Translations under genes and position numbers: made by a program
In this document: positions 26,279-34,865 of the stretch, in pieces
How the letters are laid out: each line of letters opens with the position of its first letter
Numbering within the stretch: the stretch's first letter is position 1
Assembly (NCBI RefSeq): GCF_001238275.1
Contig: NZ_LGTB01000019.1
Span: 1 to 64,000, forward strand
Reading direction: 5' to 3'
Source: Bradyrhizobium viridifuturi
GTDB taxonomy: Bacteria; Pseudomonadota; Alphaproteobacteria; Rhizobiales; Xanthobacteraceae
DNA: 64,000 bases
Notes under the pieces: model-generated
The model's input: the letters and a program-made list of their open reading frames with translations, nothing else
Database searches by the model: none
Told to the model about the DNA's origin: nothing

Positions 26279-26382
26279 CGTCATCCTGAGGTGCGAGCGG
26301 AGCGAGCCTCGAAGGATGCACGGCCCGGCCGGTGCCCGTCGATCCTTCGAGACGGCCGCTTTGCGGCCTCCTCAGGATGACG
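26279..26382. repeat. Dispersed intergenic palindrome, CGTCATCCTGAGG family
   Basis: This copy begins like the one at 20451 and ends CTCCTCAGGATGACGG, the inverted arm. It fills the first half of the 368-base gap 26253-26620 together with the element at 26469-26591. No gene is visible in the gap. Confidence 0.8.
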
Positions 26383-26468
26383 GTGATAGTGCATAGGGTG
26401 GGTTGGCTAACCCTCCGATTCCGCCTGTGCTGTGAATGCATGGTTCGCAAGCGAGACCAAACGTTCAG

Positions 26469-26591
26469 CGTCGTCCTGGCGAAAGCCAGGACCCATTACC
26501 CCAGTCGCTAGTTGTTGCGCGACGCTGGGGCTACGATCCCGCACACGATCAAATTCGGTGGTTATGGGTCCTGGCTTTCGCCAGGACGACG
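26469..26591. repeat. GTCGTCC...GGACGAC inverted-repeat element
   Basis: The 123-base element has terminal arms CGTCGTCCTGGCGAAAGCC and CTTTCGCCAGGACGACG, with ACCCATTACC and GGTTATGGGT just inside. Two relatives with the same terminal logic lie at 61498-61642 and 63870-63991. It resembles a miniature inverted-repeat element. It carries no ORF. Confidence 0.8.
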
Positions 26592-26620
26592 GGGTGGAGA
26601 GTGGATTGGCCGAGCGCAAT

Positions 26621-27181
26621 CTACTTGCAGGCCTCGCACACCGTGGTGTGATCCGGCGCGACCCGGGCGGTGCTTCGCAGCGAGACGTTATGCCACCAGG
26701 CGTCCAGCGCGTGGCGATCGCAGGCGAGCTTCACGCTCATGCCGCCGGCGAACTTGATCCAGTCGGCAAAGCTTTGCCGTGACACCGCGATCACGACCGG
26801 AATATCGGCATCGAGCGCGCGCTCGATCAGGAAGCCGAGGCCCTTGCCGTCGCGCTCCCGCTTGCCGAAGCGGTTGATGATGACGAGATCGGCGCCGGCC
26901 GAAAGCGCGTCGGCGACGCGGATGCCGGCGTCCTGCAACCGCGACAGATCGAGCTTGCAGCCGGTGGCTCCTTTGCTGGGCGGCTGTGCCAGCAGCAGCG
27001 TCTCGCCGCTATGCACCAGCACCGCGGACAGGCTGGAATCCGCGCACTGGCCAGTCTGCACCATGCCGACCACGCGCGCGCCGTCCGCCTTCAGGCCGCC
27101 GGCGAAGTCGCGCAGGACGGCATCGGGATCGTCGTTGTCGTCATAGACCACGGCGGCAAGGTCGCATTGAGCGTCGAACAT
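26621..27181 (-). CDS. DUF2478-type NTPase-like protein
   Basis: The 186-residue protein has the DUF2478 pattern: AAVVYDDNDDPDAVLRDFA at the start, then a long alpha/beta core with SAGADLVIINRFGKRERDGKG and IPVVIAVSRQSFADW. It ends TVCEACK. Family members are often found beside molybdenum transport or cofactor genes (recalled). That fits the Mo-box-like sites and ModE-type regulator in the next 6 kb. No direct function is established. It reads toward the repeat-filled gap and is followed upstream by an aldehyde dehydrogenase. Confidence 0.78.
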   Translation of the reverse strand: MFDAQCDLAAVVYDDNDDPDAVLRDFAGGLKADGARVVGMVQTGQCADSSLSAVLVHSGETLLLAQPPSKGATGCKLDLSRLQDAGIRVADALSAGADLVIINRFGKRERDGKGLGFLIERALDADIPVVIAVSRQSFADWIKFAGGMSVKLACDRHALDAWWHNVSLRSTARVAPDHTTVCEACK

Positions 27182-27264
27182 GATGGGCTCTGCTCGTTAT
27201 GGAGGGAGAGGGGCGGCCGCGGCGCCAAGGGGTTCCAAGGTGTCGCAGCCGCATGTTTGTCGGA

Positions 27265-28671
27265 TCAGGCCGGCGGGCCGTTGATGATCTGCAGCTGGGT
27301 GAATTCGGCGAGGCCTTCTTCGGCGAATTCGGTGCCGATGCCCGACTGCTTGGCGCCGCCGAACGGAATGTTCGGGGCCATGTCGAGGTGCTTGTTGATC
27401 CACACCGTGCCGGCCTCGATCCTGGTCGCGATCTCATGGGCGCGCTTGATGTCGGAAGACCACACCGACGCGCCGAGGCCGTAGGTGGTGGCGTTGGCGC
27501 GGCGGATCACGTCGTCCTTGTCGGAGTACTTGATGACAGGCAGCACCGGGCCGAACTGCTCCTCGTCGACCAGCTTGGAGCCTTCCTTGATGTCGCGCAC
27601 GATGGTCGGCTCGATGAAGTAGCCGGGACGGTCCATCGCCGAGCCGCCGGCGATCACGTTGCCGTTCTTGCGGGCGTCGTCGAGGAACGCCTTCACCTTC
27701 TCGTACTGCATCTTGTTCTGCAGCGGCCCGAGTTTTGTTCCTTGCTTTGATCCGTCGTCGACGACGGTGTTCTTGGCAATGGCCACGAGTTCGTTGCAGA
27801 TCTCGTCATAGACGGATTCGTGCACATAGAGCCGCTTGATGGCGAGGCAGACCTGGCCGGAGTTCTGGAACGCGCCTTCGAAGATGCCGGGCGCGACTTT
27901 CTTCGGATCGACGTCGTCGAGCACGATGCCGGCATCGTTGCCGCCGAGCTCGAGCGTGATCCGCTTCAGCGTCTGCGATGCGCTCGCCATCACCCTCTGG
28001 CCGGTCGCGGTCGAGCCGGTGAAGGAGATCTTGCGGATGTCGGGGTGCTTGGTCATGTGCTCGCCGAGATCGTTGGCGTCGGTGATGAAGTTGAGCACGC
28101 CCTTCGGCAGGATGTCCTTGACCAGCTCGGCAAAGCGCAGTGAGGCCAGCGGCGTGGTCGGCGCCGGCTTCACCACCAGCGTGTTGCCGGCGAGCAGCGC
28201 CGAGGGTAGCTTGAACGCTAGGATCAGCAGCGGGTAGTTCCAGGGAATGATGGCGCCGACCACGCCGAGCGGGCGGCGATAGGCCTCGACCTTGCGGTCG
28301 CCGGAATTCTCGATCACGCGCATCGGCAGGTCGAGCGAGCCGAGATAGCGGAAGAAGCCGGCCATGCCCAAGACCTCGCCGGTGGCGTCCGCGAGCGGCT
28401 TGCCTTGCTCGCTGGTCAGGATATGCGCGAGTTCATTGGTGTTGGCCTCGATCGCCTCGGCCATCTTGATGACGAGCTTGCGGCGCTCTTCCATCGGGGT
28501 TGCGGCCCAGGCCGGGTAGGCGGCCTTCGCGGCGGCGACGGCCTGATCGAGCTGGTCCTTGGAGGCGCGCGGACATTGCGCCACCACCTCTTCGGTCGCC
28601 GGATTGAGCACCGGCATCGTGCTGTCGCCGGGTACCATCTTGCCGTCGATGAGAAGACTGTAATCACGCAT
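27265..28671 (-). CDS. NAD(P)-dependent aldehyde dehydrogenase
   Basis: The 468-residue enzyme is a complete aldehyde dehydrogenase. It has IIPWNYPLLIL, the cofactor motif FTGSTATGQRV, catalytic Glu in TLELGGND and catalytic Cys in NSGQVCLAIKR, then EEQFGPVLPV and PFGGAKQSGIG. It oxidises an aldehyde to the acid without molybdenum. A Mo-box-like dyad lies at 28713-28736, 42 bases upstream of its ATG, so ModE-type control is proposed. The substrate cannot be fixed. Confidence 0.93.
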   Translation of the reverse strand: MRDYSLLIDGKMVPGDSTMPVLNPATEEVVAQCPRASKDQLDQAVAAAKAAYPAWAATPMEERRKLVIKMAEAIEANTNELAHILTSEQGKPLADATGEVLGMAGFFRYLGSLDLPMRVIENSGDRKVEAYRRPLGVVGAIIPWNYPLLILAFKLPSALLAGNTLVVKPAPTTPLASLRFAELVKDILPKGVLNFITDANDLGEHMTKHPDIRKISFTGSTATGQRVMASASQTLKRITLELGGNDAGIVLDDVDPKKVAPGIFEGAFQNSGQVCLAIKRLYVHESVYDEICNELVAIAKNTVVDDGSKQGTKLGPLQNKMQYEKVKAFLDDARKNGNVIAGGSAMDRPGYFIEPTIVRDIKEGSKLVDEEQFGPVLPVIKYSDKDDVIRRANATTYGLGASVWSSDIKRAHEIATRIEAGTVWINKHLDMAPNIPFGGAKQSGIGTEFAEEGLAEFTQLQIINGPPA

Positions 28672-28712
28672 AGGCTTTGCTCTCCCTGGTCAAACGGGCC
28701 CTTCGCGGACCT

Positions 28713-28736
28713 CGCTATATTCATCCGTATATCACG
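28713..28736. promoter_or_regulatory. Mo-box-like site 1
   Basis: CGCTATATT-N6-TATATCACG is 24 bases. The ModE consensus as I recall it is CGNTATATA-N6-TATATAACG; this site matches 8 of 9 in each arm. It lies just upstream of the aldehyde dehydrogenase start at 28671. Confidence 0.62.
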
Positions 28737-28967
28737 ATTGCTGCAAGGAAGCCACGGCCATCCATGGCCCCGCCCTGCGGGGCAGAACCGGGCGATTTCT
28801 CCGGAAAATGGCAAAAGAAAATGCGGCTGACGTCCACGGTGATTTATTCGCGGTTGCCGGCCCAGCGTCAACGGGACGGGCGCGAGCTTCAATACATTCT
28901 AACGCCGCGGGCGACTGCGCCGGATCGGCCGCCGCTATATTTCAGGGCTGGACGCTGCGTGTCGCAG

Positions 28968-28991
28968 CGATATATTAGTTGGGATATAACG
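28968..28991. promoter_or_regulatory. Mo-box-like site 2
   Basis: CGATATATT-N6-GATATAACG is again 24 bases and matches 8 of 9 per arm. It ends one base before an ATG at 28992 and 18 bases before the preferred start at 29010. The gap 28672-29009 between divergent genes thus holds two such sites and nothing coding. Confidence 0.65.
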
Positions 28992-29009
28992 ATGATCCGG
29001 AGTGCCGGC

Positions 29010-29390
29010 ATGCAGATCGAAACCCAGGAGCTCACCACCTGCGAAGTCGCGCCTGACGGCTGCGCGATTTCGCTGGGCTTCGTGGACGGCAAGGGTGAAC
29101 CCGCGACCATCCGGCTGTCGATCAACCAGGTCGGCGCGCTGGTCATGACCTTGCCCGGGCTGATCAGCAAGGCATTGCAGACCCGCTTCGGCGATCAGAC
29201 CTTGCGCTACGCCTATCCGCTGGATTCATGGGTGATCGAGCAGTCGACCGATCCGGCCCAGGGCATGATGACGCTGAAGACCTCGGACGGTTTCAGCGTC
29301 TGCTTCTCGATCCCGCGCGCCCAGCAGAGCGAGCTCGGCGAAGCGCTGGTGGCGCCGCGGGTGACGCCGGTCCGCGTGCGGGCGAATTAA
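29010..29390 (+). CDS. Conserved-looking hypothetical protein
   Basis: The 126-residue soluble protein starts MQIETQELTTCEVAPDG and has a compact alpha/beta look: LSINQVGALVMTLPGLI, RYAYPLDSWVIEQS and MMTLKTSDGFSVCFSIPR. No family is recognised and there is no leader or membrane helix. The ATG at 29010 has GGAG 7 bases upstream and avoids placing the Mo-box-like element inside the ribosome site; the alternative ATG is 28992. Divergence from the aldehyde dehydrogenase and the shared sites suggest co-regulation. Confidence 0.68.
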   Translation: MQIETQELTTCEVAPDGCAISLGFVDGKGEPATIRLSINQVGALVMTLPGLISKALQTRFGDQTLRYAYPLDSWVIEQSTDPAQGMMTLKTSDGFSVCFSIPRAQQSELGEALVAPRVTPVRVRAN

Positions 29391-29415
29391 TCCGGATGCG
29401 GTGATATCCATCCAT

Positions 29416-29521
29416 CGTCATTCCGGGGCGCGCGCAGCGCGAGCCCGGAATCCATTAGGCCGCAGGCTTTGTGGCGCCGATGGATTCCGGGCTCAGCCCT
29501 TCGGGCTGACCCGGAATGACG
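29416..29521. repeat. Dispersed palindrome, CGTCATTCCGGGGCGCG family
   Basis: The arms CGTCATTCCGGG and CCCGGAATGACG bound a 106-base element with internal arms GCCCGGAATCCAT and ATGGATTCCGGGC. Related copies are at 38316-38357, 48645-48751 and 49716-49757. It sits between converging genes and could act as a bidirectional terminator. Confidence 0.85.
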
Positions 29522-29529
29522 AGAGCGTT

Positions 29530-30379
29530 TTATTTCCCCTTCACGAACGCGGCGAACGCATCGCCGTAATCCTTGTGCCAGCGCGACAGCGGCGGGCGGT
29601 TCTCGACGATGTCGCCGGCGGCCCACAGGATGCGGCGTTCGTCGAGCGCGCGCGGCACGTCGTTGTCGGGGCAGAGGATATAGAAATCGCCGGCTTCGAG
29701 CCGCTCGATCATGAAGTCGACGGTCTGTTCCGCGGTCCAGGCGCCGGCCGGCTTCTCGGTGCGGCCGCGCGCGGTCAGCCCGGTGAAGACGAAGCCCGGG
29801 ATCAACAGATGCGCCGTCAACTTGCAGCCGTCGGTGTTGCGCAGCTCGTGCTGCAGCGCCTCGGTGAACGCCTTCACGCCGGCCTTGGAGACATTGTAGG
29901 CGGGATCGCCCGGCGGCGTCGTGATGCCCTGCTTGGAGCCGGTGTTGATGATCAGCCCCGGCCGGCCGCGCTTGATCATGTTGGGACGAGGCCTGGGTGC
30001 CGTTGATCACGCCCCACAGATTGACGCCAAGGATGCGCTGCCAATTGTCCGCGGGTCCGAACATCGCGCTGCCGGGCTGGATGCCGGCATTGTTCATCAG
30101 GACGTCGGTGCCGCCAAATTTCTTCGTGACGGCGGCTTCGAGGTTCGCGATCTCGTCGGCGCGGCTGACGTCGACGGCCGCGGTCATGATATCGGCCGCG
30201 CCGCCCGGCGCCACAGATGACAGTTTTGCCGCAGCCGCCTTCAGCCTGTCATCGCCGAGATCGGCGATGCAGACCTTCATGCCGGCCTGCGCAAACCGCG
30301 CTGCGGCAGCAAGCCCGATGCCGGATGCGCCTCCGGTGATCACGGCAACATGATTGGCTGATATCACGGGGTGGGGCAT
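29530..30379 (-). pseudogene. Short-chain dehydrogenase/reductase, frameshifted
   Basis: The first frame gives a classical SDR start: VAVITGGASGIGLAAAARF, DVLMNNAGIQ and LGVNLWGVINGTQA. A second frame resumes MIKRGRPGLIINTGSKQG, carries the catalytic pair in DPAYNVSKAGVKAF (Tyr and Lys), and ends AAFVKGK at 29530. The break lies between 29980 and 30000, where two bases are missing or one is extra; correcting it gives 283 residues. With both halves fully conserved, error or very recent mutation is likely. Its substrate is not evident. Confidence 0.8.
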
Positions 30380-30575
30380 CGGTCGTCTCCGGACACATAT
30401 GTGGCTGAGGTTAGCATAGCGTTTTCAAGCGAAGTGGTTCCCGGTTCGCGTGAAGAAAACGCGTCAAACAAGAGAACCCTTACCTAGCATATCGCGCGCA
30501 CGACGCAGGCGCATGGGAGGTTTTCATGCGCGCCGCCCTCGACAACGCCGGCTCCGCTTTACGGTTTCGCGCCTG

Positions 30576-30599
30576 CGCTGTAGAATCGCCGATATAACG
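30576..30599. promoter_or_regulatory. Mo-box-like site 3
   Basis: CGCTGTAGA-N6-GATATAACG keeps the 24-base layout with 7 and 8 of 9 arm matches to the recalled ModE consensus. It is 43 bases before the second aldehyde dehydrogenase ATG at 30643, the same distance as site 1 from its gene. Confidence 0.55.
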
Positions 30600-30642
30600 C
30601 TTCCAAAAGACCCCAGCCGACAATTTGACAGGGAGTGCAAAC

Positions 30643-32138
30643 ATGGCTGTTTCGCAGGCTATTCCGATCACGCGCCATCCTTATGCCGACGGCTCCTACA
30701 AGAAGATGCTGATCGACGGCAAATGGGTCGACGCCGCCTCCGGCAAGAAATTCGAAACCCACAATCCCGCCACCGGTGAATTGCTCGCGACCGTCGCCGA
30801 GGGCGATGCCGAGGACATCAACCGTGCGGTTGCCGCGGCGCGCCGCGCCTTCGAGGCCCGTGGAGCAAGGTGAAGCCGTTCGAGCGGCAGAACATGCTGC
30901 TCAAGCTCGCCGAACTGGTCGAAGCCAATTTCGAGGAATTGTCCCAGCTCGACACGCTCGACATGGGCGCGCCGATCAGCCGCACCCGCGGCAACCGGCT
31001 CCGCTCGCTCGGCATGCTGCGCTATTACGCAGGGCAGGCCACCGCGATCCACGGCGAGACCATCGAGAACTCGCTGCCCGGCGAGATCTTCTCCTATACG
31101 CTGAAGGAGCCGATCGGCGTGGTCGGCGCCATCATCCCCTGGAACGGACCGCTCACCGCCTCGATCTGGAAGATCGGTCCGGCGATCGCGACCGGTTGCA
31201 CCGTGGTGCTCAAGCCGGCCGAGGAATCGCCGCTGACCTCGCTGCGCATCGGCGAGTTGTGCATGGAAGCCGGCATTCCGCCCGGCGTCGTCAACGTCGT
31301 GCCGGGCTATGGCGAGACCGCGGGTGCCGCGCTGGCCTCGCATCCCGATGTCGACAAGGTCGCCTTCACCGGCTCGCACGTGACGGGGCAGTCGATCATC
31401 CGCGCCTCGGCCGGCAACCTCAAGCGCGTCTCGCTCGAGCTTGGCGGCAAGTCGCCGGACATCGTGTTCGCCGACGCCGATCTCGACGCGGCGGTGCCGG
31501 GTGCTGCGATGGCGGTATTCGCCAATTCCGGCCAGATCTGCAGCGCCGGCACCCGGCTGTTCGTCGAGCAGAAGGTCTATGACGAATTCGTCGGCCGCGT
31601 CGCCGAGTTCGGCAAGAAGCTGCAGGTCGGCAACGGCCTCGATCCCAACACCCAGATCGGTCCGCTGGTGTCGCAGCAGCAGATGGACCGCGTCTCCGAC
31701 TATCTCGACATCGGCCAGAAGGAAGGCGCCAAGGCGCTGGCCGGCGGCGGCCGCCTCACCGAGGGCGCGCTGTCGAAGGGCTATTTCGTGCAGCCGACGG
31801 TGTTTGCCAATGTGCAGGACAACATGCGCATTGCGCAGGAGGAGATCTTCGGCCCGGTGATCTCGGCGATCTCGTTCAAGGATCCGGACGAGCTGATCAA
31901 GCGCGCCAACGCCACCACCTTCGGCCTCGGCTCCGGTGTCTGGACCACCAATGTCAGCAAGGCGCACCAGGTCGCGAGAGCGCTGCGCGCCGGCTCGGTC
32001 TGGGTCAATTGCTACCAGGCGATGGATCCGGCGGTGCCGTTCGGCGGCTACAAGATGAGCGGCTACGGCCGCGAGTCCGGCAAGCAGCACGTCGAGGAAT
32101 ATCTCAACGTCAAGGCAGTCTGGATCAAGACGGGCTAG
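30643..32138 (+). pseudogene. NAD(P)-dependent aldehyde dehydrogenase, frameshifted near the N-terminus
   Basis: The first frame reads MAVSQAIPITRHPYADG to RRAFE, and the second continues SKVKPFERQNMLLKLAELV to the end at 32138. One missing G at about 30855 separates them; with it the junction reads RRAFEGPWSKVKPFERQ and the protein is 498 residues. All later motifs are intact: IIPWNGPLTAS, FTGSHVTGQS, catalytic Glu in LELGGKSP, catalytic Cys in NSGQICSAG, EEIFGPV and PFGGYKMSGYG. GGGAG lies before the ATG. The gene is probably functional in the organism. Confidence 0.85.
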
Positions 32139-32155
32139 CGTCGCGAAGCAACTGC

Positions 32156-32252
32156 GCTCCCTCTCCTGCTTGCGGACAGTGCAATCGCATATGGCGTCTG
32201 CGGAGATAGTCCGCAGGCTCCCTTCGCCTCCCCCGCAAGCGGGAGAGGGAGC
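32156..32252. repeat. Inverted repeat GCTCCCTCTCC element
   Basis: Arms of 20 bases at 32156-32175 and 32233-32252 match in 19 positions, reading GCTCCCTCTCCTGC inward. It follows the aldehyde dehydrogenase stop and can form a long hairpin. The rest of the gap 32139-32457 shows AT-rich patches around 32330 but no gene. Confidence 0.7.
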
Positions 32253-32457
32253 CGACCGCCGATGCAACTCGAATTCATATGCAATAGCGCTGCCCCTGCG
32301 GGTGAAGGGACGCTTTTGTGATATTTCGGAATATTAGAAATATGCCCCTGATTTGCCCGACACGTCAAGCTGCCGTGTCGAACGCCGGCCCCGCCGGCTC
32401 CTTTGCATGGGGTTGTTTTCGATATTTTCGTAACGCGTCCCTGCGACAGCCTTGCGT

Positions 32458-32841
32458 CTACCGCCCCGCGGCCTTCCTCGGCTTGCCGATGTCGCTGCGC
32501 AGGGCCTCGAGCTCCTTGCGCACGGCACTCGCCGCGTCGCGTTCGATCTTGCGGTAGCGCGCCACCAGGGAGAGACCGAACGGGGTCAGCACCGCGCCGC
32601 CGCCGTTCTTGCCGCCGGTCTGCCGCTCCACCGCGGCCTGCCGGCAGATGCGGTTGATCTCGTCGACCAGGTCCCAGGCGCGCTTGTAGCTCATGTCCAT
32701 GGCGCGGCCGGCGGCCGAGATCGAGCCGCATTCCCTGATGTTTTCCAGCAGCAGGATCTTGCCCGGCCCAATCCGGTCCTCGGCATCGAGGTCGATGCGG
32801 ACGCTCAGGGAGGGGAGCGATGAGGCGCTCGATTTCGACAT
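32458..32841 (-). CDS. One-domain ModE-type molybdate-responsive regulator
   Basis: The 127-residue protein matches the N-terminal DNA-binding half of ModE: KILLLENIRECGSISAAGRAM, then MSYKRAWDLVDEIN, then the signature TGGKNGGGAVLTPFG. There is no TOBE/Mop molybdate-binding domain, so it is a one-domain ModE like the version I recall from Agrobacterium. How it would sense molybdate is unclear. The nearby Mo-box-like sites are its natural candidate targets. It is divergent from the Old Yellow Enzyme gene. Confidence 0.85.
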   Translation of the reverse strand: MSKSSASSLPSLSVRIDLDAEDRIGPGKILLLENIRECGSISAAGRAMDMSYKRAWDLVDEINRICRQAAVERQTGGKNGGGAVLTPFGLSLVARYRKIERDAASAVRKELEALRSDIGKPRKAAGR

Positions 32842-32897
32842 GGGAGACCTTCTCTCGGCAACAGATTGCCACTACCTCCTTTCATGAACAAGATGAA

Positions 32898-32913
32898 CCC
32901 GTTACATAACGGG
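32898..32913. promoter_or_regulatory. Palindromic operator candidate between modE-like and OYE genes
   Basis: CCCGTTA-CA-TAACGGG is a perfect 7-bp dyad containing the CGTTA/TAACG ends seen in ModE sites, but with a two-base spacer. It lies 57 bases from the regulator start and 29 bases before the OYE ATG at 32942. It could be an autoregulatory or OYE operator. Confidence 0.45.
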
Positions 32914-32941
32914 AAATCGCAAAAGAATATTTGGGGTAGGC

Positions 32942-34069
32942 ATGACTTCTTCGTCGCTGTTTTCGCCGCTCAAGGTCGGTCCCTATGAGCTGAAGCACCG
33001 TGTCGTGATGGCGCCGCTGACGCGGATGCGGGCGGCGCGGCCGAGCCTCGCGCCGCGGCCGATGAACGCGGAATATTATGCGCAGCGCGCGACGCCGGGC
33101 GGCCTGCTGATCGCGGAAGCCTCGCCCGTCGTCGCCACCGGCTTCGGCAATCCCGGCGTTCCCGGCATCTACAGCGAGGCGCAGATCGCGGGTTGGCGCG
33201 AGGTGGTCGATGCCGTGCACGCCAAGGGCGGCTTGATCTTCCTGCAACTCTGGCACGTCGGCCGCGTCTCGCATTCCTCGTTCCAGCCTGACGGTGCGCT
33301 GCCCGTGGCGCCGTCGGCCGTCGCGATCTCCGCCGAGTTCAAGTGCATGACGGCGGACGGCAAGGTCGTCGAGTACGAGACGCCGCGTGCGCTCGAGACC
33401 GCCGAGGTCGCACTGATGGTGGAGGCTTACAGGCAGGGCGCGAAGAACGCGCTCGCCGCCGGCTTCGACGGCGTCGAGATCCATGGCGCCAATGGCTATC
33501 TGATCGAGCAGTTCCTGCAATCGAAGAGCAATGTGCGGACCGATCAGTATGGCGGCTCGATCGAGAACCGCGTCAGCTTCCTGCTGGAGGTGACGCAGGC
33601 GGTGACCGAGGTGTGGGGCGCCAACCGTGTCGGCGTGCGGCTTTCGCCCTACGGCATTGCCAATGGCAGCGGCGAGGCCGATCCGATGCCGCTCTACAGC
33701 CACGCCATCAAGGCACTGGACAAGTTCGGGCTCGCCTATCTGCATTTCATCGAGCCGCGTGCCTCGGGCACCGGCCGTGCCGACGTCGACTGGCAGAACG
33801 TGCCGTCCGCGATGGTGCTGTACCGGCCGATGTGGAGCGGCGTGCTCATCACCGCCGGCAATTTCGTGGGCGACAGCGCAGAGCGCGCACTTGCCGAGGG
33901 CCATGCCGATGCGATCGCGTTCGGCCGCTATTTCATCTCCAACCCGGATCTGCCGCGCCGCCTGCAGCGCGGCTATCCGCTGACCAAGTACAACCGCGCC
34001 ACCTTCTATGCCGGCGAGGAGAAGGGCTACACGGACTATCCCGTGCACGACGAGCTGGCGCAGGCGTAA
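32942..34069 (+). CDS. Old Yellow Enzyme-family NADH:flavin oxidoreductase
   Basis: The 375-residue enzyme has the OYE barrel: VVMAPLTRMRA at the start, LIAEASPV, FLQLWHVGR, the substrate-binding His/Asn pair in GVEIHGANGYLIEQFL, DQYGGSIENR and AIAFGRYFISNPDLP. Such enzymes use FMN and NADPH to reduce activated alkenes and nitro compounds. It is most like the NemA/XenB group of N-ethylmaleimide and nitrate-ester reductases. It is divergent from a ModE-type regulator. Confidence 0.93.
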   Translation: MTSSSLFSPLKVGPYELKHRVVMAPLTRMRAARPSLAPRPMNAEYYAQRATPGGLLIAEASPVVATGFGNPGVPGIYSEAQIAGWREVVDAVHAKGGLIFLQLWHVGRVSHSSFQPDGALPVAPSAVAISAEFKCMTADGKVVEYETPRALETAEVALMVEAYRQGAKNALAAGFDGVEIHGANGYLIEQFLQSKSNVRTDQYGGSIENRVSFLLEVTQAVTEVWGANRVGVRLSPYGIANGSGEADPMPLYSHAIKALDKFGLAYLHFIEPRASGTGRADVDWQNVPSAMVLYRPMWSGVLITAGNFVGDSAERALAEGHADAIAFGRYFISNPDLPRRLQRGYPLTKYNRATFYAGEEKGYTDYPVHDELAQA

Positions 34070-34085
34070 GTCTTTAGCAGGCCTC

Positions 34086-34120
34086 GTAGCCCGGATTTCG
34101 CTGCACTGCATCCGGGCTAC
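34086..34120. terminator. Perfect 11-bp hairpin after the OYE gene
   Basis: GTAGCCCGGAT pairs with ATCCGGGCTAC across a 13-base loop, 17 bases after the OYE stop. No T-run follows, so it may be a dispersed repeat that also serves as an mRNA 3' end. Confidence 0.5.
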
Positions 34121-34134
34121 AATGCCTCCATCTT

Positions 34135-34218
34135 CGTCATTGCGAGCGAAGCGAAGCAATCCATATCTCCGGTATGCGGAGAGATGGATTGCGTCGTCAC
34201 TTCGCTCCTCGCAATGAC
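34135..34218. repeat. CGTCATTGCGAGCGAAGCG palindrome
   Basis: An 84-base element with arms CGTCATTGCGAGCG and CTCGCAATGACG; inner arms are GCAATCCAT and ATGGATTGC. It abuts the next gene, so ORF extensions upstream of 34241 run through this repeat and are rejected. Confidence 0.8.
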
Positions 34219-34240
34219 GCCGAGCAATGGAGCGCCTCCG

Positions 34241-34756
34241 ATGCTTCCGGACGACGAATTCGAGCCGACCAAGAAGCCAAGGCCCGTGGCGCTGGCGAAG
34301 CCCGCGGCGGGGCAATGTTTGTGCGGCAAGGTGCGGTTCGAGATCGACGTGCCTGCGCGCTGGGCCTGGCACGATCACACCGCCGCCAGCCGCCGTGCGC
34401 ATGGCGCGGTCTATGCGACCTATGTCGGCAGCTGGAAGAAGCGCTTCCGCATCACGCAGGGCGAAAGCGAGCTGTCGCGTTACGAGGATGCGAAGAGCAA
34501 GACCGCGCGCAGCTTCTGCGCCAATTGCGGCACGCCGATCATCTATGAGCGCGCGCGGTCGCCGCACATGGTCAACATCCCGCGCGCGCTGTTCTCGGGG
34601 CGCACCGGCCGGCAGCCGCTCTACCACATTGCGATCGAGGAATTGCAGGAATGGGCCTACACCGGCGAGCCGCTGGTGCCGCTGAAGGGCTATCCCGGCG
34701 TGGTCTGGCAGCGGTCGAAAAAGAAGAAGCGCAGTGAGCGCGAGGGGATGTTCTGA
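34241..34756 (+). CDS. GFA-family (CENP-V fold) zinc protein
   Basis: The 171-residue protein belongs to the GFA family: GQCLCGKVRFEIDVP gives the first zinc cysteines, and FCANCGTPIIYE the second pair. ATYVGSWKKRFRI lies between. Members are annotated as glutathione-dependent formaldehyde-activating enzymes, but most have no proven activity. The third cysteine expected about 45 residues in is replaced here by AAS, so the catalytic zinc site may be degenerate. Confidence 0.82.
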   Translation: MLPDDEFEPTKKPRPVALAKPAAGQCLCGKVRFEIDVPARWAWHDHTAASRRAHGAVYATYVGSWKKRFRITQGESELSRYEDAKSKTARSFCANCGTPIIYERARSPHMVNIPRALFSGRTGRQPLYHIAIEELQEWAYTGEPLVPLKGYPGVVWQRSKKKKRSEREGMF

Positions 34757-34802
34757 TGCATGATCCGGAAAAGTGCGAAGCGGTTTTCCGAAAAGATCAT
34801 GC
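34757..34802. repeat. GCATGATCCGGAAAAGTG palindrome
   Basis: A ~46-base palindrome (GCATGATC... and ...GATCATGC, inner GGAAAAG and TTTTCC) directly after a stop codon. Copies are at 42732-42776 and 47830-47874, all just downstream of a gene, hinting at an mRNA-end function. Confidence 0.85.
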
Positions 34803-34865
34803 ACAAACAAGCGACGCGAACAGCGCTCGTCAGCTTCCGGGCGGGGCGGTCGCACCAACGCCGCG

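Noticed and set aside
32417..32440. A fourth Mo-box (CGATATTTTCGTAACG)
   Set aside because: The spacing is wrong and it lies downstream of the ModE-like gene, not in front of any gene.
32882..34858. A 658-codon minus-strand frame over the OYE and GFA genes
   Set aside because: It is the antisense of two genes with well-defined family motifs and crosses intergenic palindromes.
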